Shown piece after piece: positions 31,301 to 40,852 of a stretch of 64,000 nt of DNA. The translations under genes and the position numbers were made by a program. How positions within the stretch are numbered: position 1 is the first letter of the stretch; every line of letters begins with the position of its first letter. The DNA is from Euonymus europaeus (lineage: Eukaryota > Streptophyta > Magnoliopsida > Celastrales > Celastraceae): the NCBI GenBank assembly GCA_963580455.1, contig OY756958.1, positions 31,074,501 to 31,138,500 of the forward strand, read 5' to 3'. The notes beneath the pieces are model-generated. The model was not told where the DNA came from. It made no database searches and saw only the letters and a program-made list of their open reading frames with translations.

Positions 31301-32394
31301 TCCTTCAACACCATAGCACATCCAAGATTTGTCTTGACATGCACATCACCAATAGCCACAATCTTGGCAAAACTATCGTTGCCCATCTTCACTGTACCAA
31401 AATCACCAGTTCTGTACGAAGTGAAGAAATCACTTTGTGGAGTGGCGTGGTGCGATGCAGCAGTGTCGATCACCCACTCAGGATCGTGGCTTGCTGCATG
31501 TAAACATGTCTCTTCATTGCAAGAGAGTATTGCTACATCCTCCGATATGGTGACCAGAGTTTCGCCACCTTCATTCTTTGTCTCTGAGCTGGTTTGACCT
31601 TGCTCCCTTTGTAATTTCCGGCAATTTTTCTTGATGTGGCCTTCAATGCCACAATGGTAACACTTGTATTTACCTTTTTGCTGTCTCCTGCCGTCACTGG
31701 ACTTTCCATGATCCTGGTTCCGTCCTCGGCTCTGACTTCTACCTCTACTCCTGCCTCTCCCCTGAGGCCGTCCTCTGCTTTCAGTAACAAGGGCATGAGA
31801 CTGGTCTATGCCCAATTCCTTCCTTCGACTCTCCTCGTTGAATAAAGCATCTGAGACCATCTCCATAGTGAGTGTGCCTCCGGGTGCAGAGTTACTGAGA
31901 GAGACTACCAGCGTCTCCCAACTGTCTGGTAAGGAACTGAGAAGTAGTAAGGCTTGATCTTCATCTTTAAGAATGAACTTGACAGCTACAAGTTGATTCA
32001 CCAAGTTCTGAAACTCATTGGTGTGCTCAGCTACAGAAGTACCATTTTTCAACTTCAAGTTGACAAGCCGTCTAACCAAGAGAGCTTTATTTCGAGCAGT
32101 CTTGGCTTGATACATGTTTTCGAGCTTTTTCCAGAGCTCGTATGCATTCGTCTCCTGTGCAACATGGTGAAACACACTGTGGTCAATCCAATTACGAATT
32201 TGACCAATCGTCTTCTTGTGTTTCTTTGTCCACTCAGCATTCTTTATATCATCTGGTCTCTTGCCCTCATTTTCCAAGGGATCCGCCAAATCTCTGCAAT
32301 TCAAGAAATCCTCCATCCGAGGTTTCCACAAAACATAATTTGTCGGTGTCAACTTCATCATAGCTCCTGATGACTCTGATGTAGAGGCTTCCAT
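28372..32394 (-). CDS. Copia gag-pol polyprotein
   Basis: One open frame of 1340 aa, starting at the first ATG after a leader of about 530 bases and ending shortly before the polypurine tract. The Gag region (about 20-200, UBN2/DUF4219-like) is followed by an Arg/Gly-rich stretch (205-240) and a CCHC zinc knuckle at 245-258. The aspartic protease motif is D-T-A-A-S at 310-314, a variant of the usual D-S-G/A. The integrase has an HHCC zinc site (His439, His444, Cys470, Cys473) and catalytic Asp500, Asp563, Glu599. A linker rich in Glu and Pro (755-800) precedes reverse transcriptase (from about 865; YVDD at 1020-1023). RNase H is at about 1180-1310, with the copia signature STTEAEY. All catalytic residues are present and no stop or frameshift is seen, so the copy could be autonomous. 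Confidence 0.96.
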   Translation of the reverse strand: MEASTSESSGAMMKLTPTNYVLWKPRMEDFLNCRDLADPLENEGKRPDDIKNAEWTKKHKKTIGQIRNWIDHSVFHHVAQETNAYELWKKLENMYQAKTARNKALLVRRLVNLKLKNGTSVAEHTNEFQNLVNQLVAVKFILKDEDQALLLLSSLPDSWETLVVSLSNSAPGGTLTMEMVSDALFNEESRRKELGIDQSHALVTESRGRPQGRGRSRGRSQSRGRNQDHGKSSDGRRQQKGKYKCYHCGIEGHIKKNCRKLQREQGQTSSETKNEGGETLVTISEDVAILSCNEETCLHAASHDPEWVIDTAASHHATPQSDFFTSYRTGDFGTVKMGNDSFAKIVAIGDVHVKTNLGCAMVLKDVRHVPDLRFNLIAVNALDKQGYHNHFGNGTWKLTKGALTYARGHICGTLYRTQAKVCSESINAVEEETSPNLWHKRLGHMGEKGLSTLSKKALIKVSKDIPLNPCDHCLFGKQHRVSFNTSSTRRSELLSLVHSDVCGPLEEESLGGNRYLLTFIDDASRKVWVYFLRTKDQVFENFKNFHAMVERETGKKLKCLRSDNGGEYVSREFEAYCAESGIRHEKTVPRTPQHNGVAERMNRTIMERARCMLSMAKLPKPFWGEAVRMARYLINRSPSAPLNFEIPEKVWSGRNISYSHLRVFGCKAFAHVSKEQRQKLDSRSTHCIFVGYGDEEFGYRLWDPIAMKVIRSRDVVFHENEVFEDLDKSTKSIVPGVANTIPDPTLVAPANNDELQEEDLEEEDTEGVEQGEPQPPPPEAAEPAQPPPVAVSQPERSQRGRTLIPSRRYPNSDYILLTDEGEPESFQEAHNHAESSEWMQAMQEEMNSLQKNQTYELVKLPKGKKALQNKWVFKLKKDGSGKLVKYKARLVVKGFQQKKGVDFDEIFSPVVKMTSIRVILGLVASMNLELEQMDVKTAFLHGDLEEEIYMEQPEGFEVPKKKHLVCKLQKSLYGLKQAPRQWYKKFDSFMMGHGYKRTAADQCVYVQKFPDGNFVILLLYVDDMLIVGQDGAMINRLKVQLSQFFDMKDLGPAQQILGMKIVRDRKVKKLWLSQEAYVKRVLERFNMKNAKQVTTPLGNHFQLSKKSCPSSEKEIEEMEAVPYSSAVGSLMYAMVCTRPDIAHAVGVVSRFLSNPGKEHWEAVKWILRYLKGTSKLCLCFGGTDPVLDGYTDSDMAGDLDSRKSTSGYVFTFAGGAISWQSKLQKCVALSTTEAEYIAAVEAGKELLWLKRFLQELGIIQKEYKVHCDSQSALDLSKNSMYHSRTKHIDIRYHWIREVIEDELLKLVKIHTAENPADMLTKVVTREKLGLCRDIAGMDSN

Positions 32395-32925
32395 CAGAAA
32401 AGATTCGGTTTCAAGCTAAACCGAGCAATACCGAAATTTTGGAGCGGAATTTAGCAAAACCGATAGCACGGTTGCGTACGGAAGGGTCGAAAATCTTAGG
32501 AACCGGTCTGACCTTCCTGAAAACCGGTCCGAAAAATACCGAACCGGCCGGTCAAAGTTTCTGTAATTTGAACCGGACTTAACTGTTGACTAACGGTCAA
32601 CTGACACCGTTTGCTGATGTGGCTGCTGACGTGGCATAATTGCTGACGTGGCACTGACGTGGCGGATGATGACATCACGGTGACATCAGCATGACGTCAC
32701 TTCGTCTTCTTCCTCCAGCAAGCATGAATAGTGCAGAAAATTTCAGAGGGAGAGTGTGGCTCACCCCGACGTCCGATTTCGATGATTTTTGAACCAGGAG
32801 ACTCGTGAGGTGATGAGGAACACCCAGATGTGTTCAAAACTTGATTTCGTTGAAGTCGAAAAATTGACCCGAGAGCAAAAACATGCTCTGTTTCAGTCCG
32901 GGATGACTTCCGGGACTTAACCTCC
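32395..32925 (-). other. Copia leader
   Basis: Untranslated leader between primer-binding site and gag ATG on the minus strand. The part near 32610-32700 carries repeated TGACGTGGC and TGACGTCA-like motifs, which are ACGT-core sites of the kind bound by bZIP factors. Confidence 0.7.
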
Positions 32926-32936
32926 CTCTGATACCA
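32926..32936 (-). promoter_or_regulatory. Primer-binding site, initiator tRNA-Met
   Basis: On the minus strand TGGTATCAGAG begins two bases after the 5' LTR. It matches the complement of the 3' end of plant initiator tRNA-Met, the standard copia primer. Confidence 0.92.
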
Positions 32937-32938
32937 CT

Positions 32939-33319
32939 TGTTGAGGATACCGGATCAATATGACAAGCAACGAAACCAAAAACTGAGAGGAAAAATGCTT
33001 TGAGTTTATTTTCTTCAAAACTAACTACACCACTTTCTTTCTCTCTCTACCACTCTTCTCTTGTAAATCATACAATACATGCACACACACATATCTTTAT
33101 ATAGAGATACAAATACCAACTAAGTCAAACCATGTGCCAAACTTTGGCCAAAGATGGACTGCATTTTCAACCAAGGTGGGCAGTGGGTTGGTGAAGGGCT
33201 GCATGGTGGGTTGGTGAAGGGTGGACTTGGTGGTTAGCTGGCTGCTGCTTCTAGACATGGTGGTTGGTGGCTTACATGCAAAGTTAGACTTTGCATGCAA
33301 CTAGAGTATGGACTCCACA
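32939..33319 (-). repeat. 5' LTR of the copia element
   Basis: 381 bp copy upstream of gag, including the presumed promoter. A TATATAAAG box reads on the minus strand at about 33095-33103. It keeps the 16 bp missing from the other LTR. Confidence 0.95.
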
Positions 33320-33324
33320 TTTAG

Positions 33325-34621
33325 TCTTTGTGGTTTATGGGGGATTTTGCTTTGATACCTTTTTACCGCCACCCCCAAAACAATGAGCTCGGGGGAAACG
33401 CCGGGGCCTCAAGCCACACTCTAGCCCATCCTACTGCGGCAAATCCTATGGAAATTTCGCAAGATGAGCTTTGGAGGGATGTAGATGCTCACCTTGGTAT
33501 GTGCTTGCCACTCCTCGATGGCTCTGATGCCCATCCAATGCCCTAGGAATTAAACTCGGTATCATAATTGGTAGAGTTCGTAGAGCGGAGGACCATCTTA
33601 ATTGGGCATTCAGTGTGTCCAGAAAGTACTTGTACTGTAAAAGAACCTATGGACCACGCAGTGCTCTAGCTATAGTGGAGTAAATTTGATGCAGTGATCG
33701 GAGTGTTTCTTTATCCCACATCCAAAAGTTAGAGGTAAATAATGTGTCTTATATGTGCTCGGCAAATCTAACCTATTAGTGGATTTAGTTAGAGCATTCC
33801 TTTGTCTCAGATCGGAAAGTTTGGCTTGAGTGATGTGTCTTATATGTGTTGGACAGTCATGACTTTCTGGCTTAATTAGGTATGGTTTCATCAAAAATTT
33901 CCCTACATAAACAACACTGTGACGACTCACCCCTGTGAAATCAAGAACGACATTTTATGTACATTGCAAGGTATAATTTAACTATAACGCCATTGGCTTG
34001 TTTAAAATCTATCAACTTCCTCCTTCTTTGTCTCATTTAAGTCTATTTTAATGAGTGACATGTGTACGTTGACCTGCTCAACGTACATAAATGATTTTAT
34101 TTTATTATATTTTATATGAAAATGAAATGACGAAAATAGATATGAAAATTTAACCTATTACTAATAGAAAATTTAATAGACTTATTATTGCTAACTTTTT
34201 ATATTTTTTATGCGACTCTCACTGAATGTGTGAACCCTAGTCGATGTTGATTTTACATATAAATTATATATTTTATTTATGAAGCTTGACATTGAGGTCG
34301 GGAATATGTGTATGCCTTTAATATACATATTATCAGTTGCAAAAATAAAAATTGTGCATCCTCATTTGAATCTTTTTATTTGCAGGAAGAGGATAGTGTA
34401 ATGGAACAGGAGATATAAGGGTATTATGATAATTGTACAGGTGTTTTATTTTTTTAAAATAAAAACATGATTTATTAATTCAAAAATAGATTTTAATTAA
34501 TTTATTAATTCAATGGTTAAGATTTGATAATTTTTTAGTAATCAAATTCAACGGTGATTAAGTCAATTGTACTAATACAGTTATTTGACCGTAGTGCAGC
34601 CCCTCCTCATTAATAATATGG
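33325..34621. other. Spacer with gene-fragment-like start
   Basis: The first 155 bp (to about 33481) are GC-richer than the surroundings, open in one frame (including the peptide N-P-M-E-I-S-Q-D-E-L-W-R-D-V-D-A-H-L) and end before GGTATGTG, a splice-donor-like sequence. I do not recognise the peptide. A roughly 105 bp imperfect tandem duplication containing ATGTGTCTTATATGTG lies at about 33700-33865. The remainder is AT-rich without a gene. Confidence 0.35.
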
Positions 34622-34631
34622 AAACGAAATG

Positions 34632-35953
34632 GAAATTTTACAAAATTAACCTCCTCGATAATCAAAAACTCATATTTAACTTGCTTTTTAAAAAATTAAA
34701 TAAATGATCTATTTTTGTAACCAAAAAATTAAATAACTCTCTTCCACTAATGCAAACGACTGAGGTGCATGATGTCAATTAGACAACCAAAAAAGATAAT
34801 TTGTGCACTTAGTATGCTTTAGGTAAAGATGAAAAAAAATGCTTTGATGTTTTGTTTGTTTTTTCTTTTTGACTTACACTTATATTTTAAGTTAAAGAAA
34901 TTATGCGAGAGTATCTTCATCACCCACGTGATCACGTCTTACTTGAAGTCAATAATATTGTTTGCATGTTTGTTAACGCAGAAGGTCTGCATTAAGGTCA
35001 CTAATTTCGTCTGCATGTTTGTTAATGATGAAAGTTCTAGTTGCTTTGAAATCACTTTTTGATGAGGTCGATCACTTTTTTTGTGATCGAGTATTTATTC
35101 ATTAACGGGTTGATTTGGTCGAGTAGTCTTTCATTTACTTGGTCGGGTAGTGATTTGTTTTTTTATTATTTCTTCTTTTATTTGGTATAGTACTTATATG
35201 TTCATTTTTAATGTTAATTTGGTCGAGTAGTCCTTCATTATTTGGTCGGTTGGTTAGTTGTTGATCTGGTCGAGCATTTCAATATTTACTGGTCGAGCAC
35301 TTCGTTTTATGTTTATTTGGTCGGGTTGTCATTCATTATCCTGGTCAAGTATTTCTTCATTTTTGGTCTAGCATGACTTCATCATTTTTTATATATTATA
35401 TTTTATTTGTTCTTAAACAAATTAAAAAAAACCTTATGCAATTTGTGTGAATGTTCTTTTCATTCCGAGGAATCGAAAATATTAGGGAGGCTGACAATTT
35501 CCTATGTGTGGAATCGAAGGCAGCTAGGGAATTGATCTGGAGGGGAATGGTGGCGCCTTAGAACTCTGCAGAAGCTGCATCTACTCCAGAGTTTTTAGGC
35601 CCCAGCCGTTGCCTTCGAGACAATATCCTCGCTCCCTTCGATTCCAGTCATAGGAAGTTGTGAGCCTAGTTAATGTTTTCGATTGCCCGACAACGAATAG
35701 AGCTCCCATACAATTGCATGAGTGCTTTTTTATTTTTTTTAAAACGGAATACTCGACCACAAATTAAAATTTTACCCGACTTAATAAAAAAAGTAACAAC
35801 AAAAAAAATGTTCGACCAAAGTGCTCGACTACTCGGCCACTAAAGAGTATTTTAGTCATAATATTACAAAAGTATGCCATTTATTTAGTTTTTCAAGAAT
35901 TATGTCAAATATGAGTTTTCGATTATTGAGGAGGTCATTTTTATAAATTTCTC
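34632..35953. mobile_element. Fold-back MULE-like non-autonomous element
   Basis: The ends are inverted copies: the left starts GAAATTTTACAAAATTAACC and the right, reverse-complemented, starts GAGAAATTTATAAAAATGACC. Similarity of about 80 percent continues for at least 95 bp and then, with gaps, through almost the whole element to a centre near 35575. The identical 10 bp AAACGAAATG flanks both ends (34622-34631 and 35954-35963), the 9-11 bp size typical of Mutator-like elements. The left arm is longer because of a degenerate GGTCGAG-containing repeat array at about 35067-35375. Inverted counterparts occur at 35745-35842. No transposase is encoded. Confidence 0.8.
35067..35375. repeat. Degenerate GGTCGAG minisatellite
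   Basis: About nine copies of a motif like TTTGGTCGAGTAGTCTTTCATT occur at irregular 25-50 bp spacing. Several copies have a single change (GGTCGGG, GGTCAAG). Reverse-oriented copies lie in the other arm of the fold-back element. Confidence 0.6.
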
Positions 35954-36110
35954 AAACGAAATGTTAAGTATCCCAACAAAAAAAATCTCTAAATTATCTT
36001 AATATAAACAAATTATCCATGAATCTTGGATTTACCTTCAAAGTCTGTTATGTATGTGCCGCCACATAAGATTATGAAAACTTCCAAATATTCTATTTTG
36101 AAATTACTAA

Positions 36111-37680
36111 GAGCATTTCCAGCAGAGTCCCTATAATATTCTCTATCCCCAAATTTAGATATTATGTTAAAAAATATTAAGTCAGCAGTATCCCTATCTC
36201 TATATTATTCTCTATATGGTTCCTCATATCGCATTTGAGTCTCCAAGTCAAGGGACTCCAAAAGACCGCTCCCTATAACTTTTCTTTGTGTATTTTAACG
36301 ACACGTAGCATCATTTTGACGGGAAAAAACCTTTTCGTAAAGAAATTGAAACACTATCCTCTTCTGCCTCTCGTCCCTTTTCTCCGTATACTCCGAAAGC
36401 ATGGCGGCAGTTTTCTCGAGTTGAAGATCTGAGCAAGTTCTGTCGATTTGAAGATCGGGGCAGGTTCTCTCCGTTGTACTCTTTCTTCTCCCTCTCGACC
36501 CTTAATTTGACAAAAATGAAATAAGTTTAGGGTTCTACTGGTCTGTTCTAGAACTTGAGTTTGGGCTAGTGGTCTATTTTTTAGGAGAATTGTTCTTCTT
36601 TTGTTGGTCGTCTATTTGAAGTGGTGTCTGAGGAACCCGTGGTTGAACTTAATTGTGCCAATAAGAAGAAGCTTATAGATTTCATTTCCTTGTGTTCAAA
36701 TAAAACTCATTGAAGAGTGCTTGAGTAAACAGAGAATAAGATTGTTTTGCTTCGAGATTTGGAGAGATTGTTTTGCTTGAAGTCTGTGAATGTATTTGGA
36801 TGGAGTTTGTAATTCTGATGAGTTTTTCAGCTGTTTTTCATTGGATTTTAGTGATATTTGATTACAATGAATCTCTTGCACAACAACTGTTCGACAAAAA
36901 GCCTCACTCATTGAGATTACTTCTCTTTGTTAATTCATGTGTTCGGTTAACCCTTCATAGGTGGAAAAGTGTAACAATCATTTTTGGCTTCTGAATTCTA
37001 TCTCTCTTTCCATATTGGTATTTGATTACAATTATATGCTCTTAATTTTCTTTTCTTTTTCTTGTATCTGAGTCAGTTTGCTTTATCTGCAGGTATCCTC
37101 ACACTTGCTCAAAGGAACTAGCCATAAATCCTTTAGTCTCTCCTTATCTCCAAAAATTCCATGATATAATAAATGGAATTGATCCAGATATTTGGGACCC
37201 ATACAATTAACTCAGGAGCTTCTGAGTTTTTTGTTTGTTCCACTATGCTCTGCTGAGTTTTTGTATCAACTAAAACTCTCTATACTGGACGATTCTAAGT
37301 TGATGTTTGAACTTTATAATGTTTTCTTTACATCTTTAGATATACTGTTCTGTTATTGTGATCCAAATTATGTAATATATTGTTAATATTATTAAAGAGC
37401 TGGACATTTCTTGATTCCAAATTTTTAAGCTTATTTGCTATAGCTAATTAAGCTAAGTGTGCAGTTTAATATGAGCACGAGGATTACTAATTGTTATGGT
37501 GGAATTCTATGTTCTCTTAATTTTCTATTGAATCTCCTCTTGGATATATGGTGTACAATTAGGGAATCAATATAGAGACACTGCTGGGTGCGTATTGCAG
37601 AAACTCACTCTCTATTTTGAAAAATGATCGTGTAAACTGTTAGCATAGGGATAGGGATGGGGAAGCTGCTGAGAATGCTC
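36111..37680. mobile_element. PIF/Harbinger-type non-autonomous element
   Basis: The termini GAGCATTTCCAGCAG (left) and, reverse-complemented, GAGCATTCTCAGCAG (right) form inverted repeats flanked by the 3 bp duplication TAA (36108-36110 and 37681-37683). This is the hallmark of PIF/Harbinger elements. Stress on CCCTAT motifs just inside both ends supports the pairing. The 1570 bp interior encodes no recognisable transposase or Myb-like partner. Confidence 0.75.
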
Positions 37681-37683
37681 TAA

Positions 37684-39195
37684 CACCAGCTATATGAAAA
37701 TGGGCCAGACAAGCCCAAATATTGAGCAACTTATGGATGAGCGCTGATTGTATCTCTTTTTTATCTCTCCTCTTAAAAAATATCTTTCAAGATGACAAAT
37801 TTTCACATTTTACAAAGAACACCCCGAGCATAAGAGTCATTGTTCTCACTGATGAAGAACCAGCATAGGCTGAAATCTCAAACGAAGCACACAATAATTA
37901 GTGAAAGAGAATGTCTTGAGATTACTTTGCAACTCAGGATCAGAAAATGGGCGACCAATTAGCCGCTTCATCATTGTTGACGCAGCACCAGCAGTTCCAA
38001 CGAATCGTTGCTGGTCAACTGTTACAATGATAAATTGTTAATGAAAGATTTGTTTTACTAATATGAATTAATATGTAATTTGATTTTTGGATAAAATGAC
38101 GAGACACATAATTAATTTTAATGAAAAAAAAAGATAAATTAAAATAATATTAATGACTTCATTAAAATTATATTAAAAGATATGTTTTGTTGATATAATT
38201 ATATTAAAAAATATATTTTACTGGGATAAATAAATATGTAGAATCATTCTCTATAATAAAAATGAGATCCAAAAATAAAGTTGCTGACCATTAAGTGAGA
38301 CCATTGTCGTTGCCCTAAAATCACAATGCACCCGGCATCATAATTGGTTCGTGCGACGAGGGCGGAGGCAGGTTCCGTAAGCCTTCGCTCCTGCCCCCTT
38401 TGGATCTCGCCCCTGTTCAAGGGAAGGCTTTGATTCGAGACTAGTTGGCCCTCTTCTGCTCGTTATTGGGGCCTGACTGGAAAGCAATGATATTCACTGA
38501 TCTTTCCGAAAACGAGGTCCTGTTTCATGCTTTGATTCTTCATTTAATTTTCCATGCGGATGAAATGGCCAAAAAGTAAAGCAGAGGTAGAGGTGACGGT
38601 GCTTGGTTTTCTTAGTCTGCAACTTCCTCGAGAATTGCGAAAGCGGGAAAGGAGGAGGAAGGAAGAGGAAGGATTAGGGTTTAAATGGGTAGGGACGGAG
38701 GGGTGTTAATAGATGAGGTTTTTTTTTTGGTAATTATTAATTAATAGGATGTACTCGATAAAATGGGGGTGCAAATGAGAGTAATCTAACTTATGCTTCA
38801 AGTCTGGGCTTGGCGTTGAAGTGGGCCAGTATTATAGAGGAATTGGGTTGAAGACTTTCGTTTTAATGGGCTGGAAATGAATGATGTTATGACAGGCCTC
38901 AATGTCACTGAACACTGAACAGTTCAATCGATACTGTCGGTCATATAAGATTGGTTGTGAGTTGTGACTTGGGAATAATCCCCTGAAATATATTTTTTTA
39001 ATAATATTTTTGTCTTCACAAAACACGCAAAAGAAAGGTCCAAGAACTTGCATCTGGATGACACGTATCTTCCGCCTGTTGAGTTTGCTGCTACGTGTTA
39101 CGAGATGAAGATATTATTGCGTCATGCCCATTCAATTGGACAGAATAGCCGACTCGAGAGGCCTTTTAATGGCAACTCTTGTCAGTCGTCTCCTG
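37684..39195. other. Spacer
   Basis: No supported gene. The stretch 38100-38260 has AT-rich repeats resembling the TTTTGTTGATATGATTGTATT units found at 40.9 and 52.0 kb. Segment 38330-38700 is GC-richer and has a TTAGGGTTT (telo-box on the minus strand) near 38675, so a minus-strand leader is conceivable, but no coding exon was found. Confidence 0.4.
39061..39098 (+). promoter_or_regulatory. Two ACGT-core motifs (ABRE-like)
   Basis: ACACGT at 39061-39066 and ACGTGT at 39093-39098 lie 140-175 bp upstream of the 131 aa gene. ACGT cores of this type occur in ABA-responsive seed genes. The role is inferred from motif and position only. Confidence 0.35.
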
Positions 39196-39203
39196 TATAA
39201 ATA
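39196..39203 (+). promoter_or_regulatory. TATA box of the 131 aa gene
   Basis: TATAAATA is centred about 36 bp ahead of the ATG. The leader would then be only a few bases long, unless another start is used. Confidence 0.45.
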
Positions 39204-39235
39204 ACAAATCTAGCTAGAATCTTAAAAAAGGCCAG

Positions 39236-39854
39236 ATGAATTACGCAATCCGATCAATCCACCGAATCCGATCAACTCCACCAACCGTGTTCACTTATCC
39301 TTCGCAATCTAATTTCGGTCGGAAAAGTTGTGCTGTCAAGCTTAGGCGGGTTAACACTTTGTCTGGCGTGCCGGATAGTAAAGACAACATGGACAAGACC
39401 AACAACCCCAACGAGAAAACTGGGTCAGTACCTCACGTGTTATGTATTGTTAAGGACGTACGATTAATCTCTTTAGTTATAATTTGTATTGTTTGTTGAT
39501 TTTGCTGATTGTTTTTGGTGAAGGGACCTGATGTCCCATTCATTTGGAGAGGGTTATGCGACGAGATCAGACGAAGAAGGATTTGGTGGGATATATGGAG
39601 GGAATCAGTCTATATATAGGGATGATCTTGACAAGAAAATCCATGAGAACCACCCTGGTAAGCTTATTTTTCTTAAATATATCGATTGGACCCTTTAATT
39701 CTCGAACAAACTGCATTAGATTAAGTGTATGCGGATGCTAAATGGAGGTCTGCCTTTTTCGTTGTTCTTTTGACTTGAAGATTATGACAAGACACAAGGG
39801 AGTGACGTGAAGGAAAAGGAGATGGGAAGGCACCAGAAACATGCATCAACTTGA
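39236..39854 (+). CDS. Conserved plant hydrophilic protein, 131 aa, function unknown
   Basis: Three exons with GT-AG borders join in frame: 39236-39423, 39524-39657, 39781-39854. The N-terminal 45 residues are rich in Arg, Ser and Thr and poor in acids, like an organellar targeting peptide. The rest is strongly hydrophilic and carries the block F-G-E-G-Y-A-T-R-S-D-E-E-G-F-G-G-I-Y-G-G-N-Q and then H-E-N-H-P-D-Y-D-K-T-Q-G-S-D-V-K-E-K-E. I recall similar uncharacterised plant proteins associated with seeds. Composition (Gly, Asp, Glu, Lys, no Trp) resembles LEA-like stress proteins. Two ACGT-core motifs and a TATA box lie upstream, compatible with ABA or seed regulation. By synteny the Arabidopsis counterpart might be the gene after SCL4 on chromosome 5, but this is inference. 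A function cannot be assigned. Confidence 0.75.
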
Positions 39855-40342
39855 GTAGTTGACATCTACATGATCTCCATGTGTACTAGACTTTGTTATT
39901 GCTGTTTTTTTTCCTTTCCTTTTTATTTCTGGGGGGATTAGTTTCTTATCGGACAGAACATTCATCTTTGTTTAATCTCTGGTGGTTAGGATGTGACTGA
40001 GAGCTTTAACGTTTTATTATATATGTGTAATTACCTTGTTTTTTGCCGAATTATTTAAGCTTGGCGACAAATAAGTTACCAGTTTTTTTTTTAAAATAGA
40101 CATCAAGGAGACCGTATACAATTTTGCCTTGTGCTAATCTTAATCCCAATAGATCCGGATTGGGGTCCGGGTCCAGATAATTGATTGGTTGCGAAATAAG
40201 TTGCATGGTCTTTGGAGGTTTTTTAACGATCGACATCTGGTTAATGGTCTTTTTAAGTCATTGTTAAATGATTAAATCTAGCTTGTAAAACATTTGTCCC
40301 AAGTCCAGCCCATAGATTGTACAGAATGATGAGGCCACAGGC
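39855..40342. other. 3' flank of the 131 aa gene
   Basis: AT-rich 3' untranslated and spacer DNA with no further gene or element recognised. Confidence 0.5.
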
Positions 40343-40780
40343 TAGTGTGTTTGGAATCAATTTTTAAAATTGTTTTTGAGTTTTTTGAAAACAAAACTGA
40401 CTCCAAAAATTCATTGTCCAGTTTTGAAAATTGATTTTGAAAACACCAAAATGCAATTTTGACAAATTTTTTGAAAATCTCAATGAACTTTATTTTATGA
40501 TTTTTTTCTTCCCTCTCTCTCCACCCGACAAGCTAAGAAGGCGGTGACGAATCTTTGCCGTCTGGCGATCATTCGCGACATGGTGTTGACCCGATTTAGT
40601 GAATTTTAGTTTAATTTGAATGAATTTTAATTTTATTTATAATAATTTCAGTTCAATTTCATGTTTTCGATTTAGAAGAACGTAATCAAATAACATAAAT
40701 TAAATGAATATTTTTAAAAAAATTATTGCCAAAAATATCTTTTTGAAAATTATATCCAAAATCATTTTTTAAACACACTA
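40343..40780. mobile_element. Small MITE, unclassified
   Basis: The ends are inverted: TAGTGTGTTTGGAATCAATTTT at the left and, reverse-complemented, TAGTGTGTTTAAAAAATGATTTT at the right. The interior is rich in TTTTGAAAA and TCAAAA blocks, again in both orientations. No target duplication could be fixed, so the superfamily is open (hAT-like termini are most similar). Confidence 0.45.
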
Positions 40781-40852
40781 ATACTGTTTGATAGTGAACA
40801 TCGATGCACATGCAATAGTGTGTGTTTAATAGGGATATTAGATATTGTTGTA

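Larger units (their letters stand above)
27960..33319 (-). mobile_element. Intact Ty1/copia LTR retrotransposon, Tork/TNT1-like
   Basis: A complete 5360 bp element. It has two LTRs of 365 and 381 bp with TG...CA ends, an exact 5 bp target duplication TTTAG (27955-27959 and 33320-33324), a primer-binding site complementary to initiator tRNA-Met, a polypurine tract, and one uninterrupted gag-pol frame. Domain order protease-integrase-reverse transcriptase-RNase H defines copia. Overall sequence resembles the TNT1/Tork lineage. The LTRs differ by three substitutions and one 16 bp gap, so insertion was recent on an evolutionary scale. It lies between the GRAS gene and the next element and does not interrupt an identified gene. 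Confidence 0.96.

Noticed and set aside
29707..32370. Several 60-140 codon frames on the + strand over the copia element
   Set aside because: They are antisense shadows of the gag-pol frame without any motif of their own.
38430..38578. Open frame of about 44 codons reading D-W-K-A-M-I-F-T-D-L-S-E-N-E
   Set aside because: It has no homologous feel, no splice partner and no promoter. The length is within chance.
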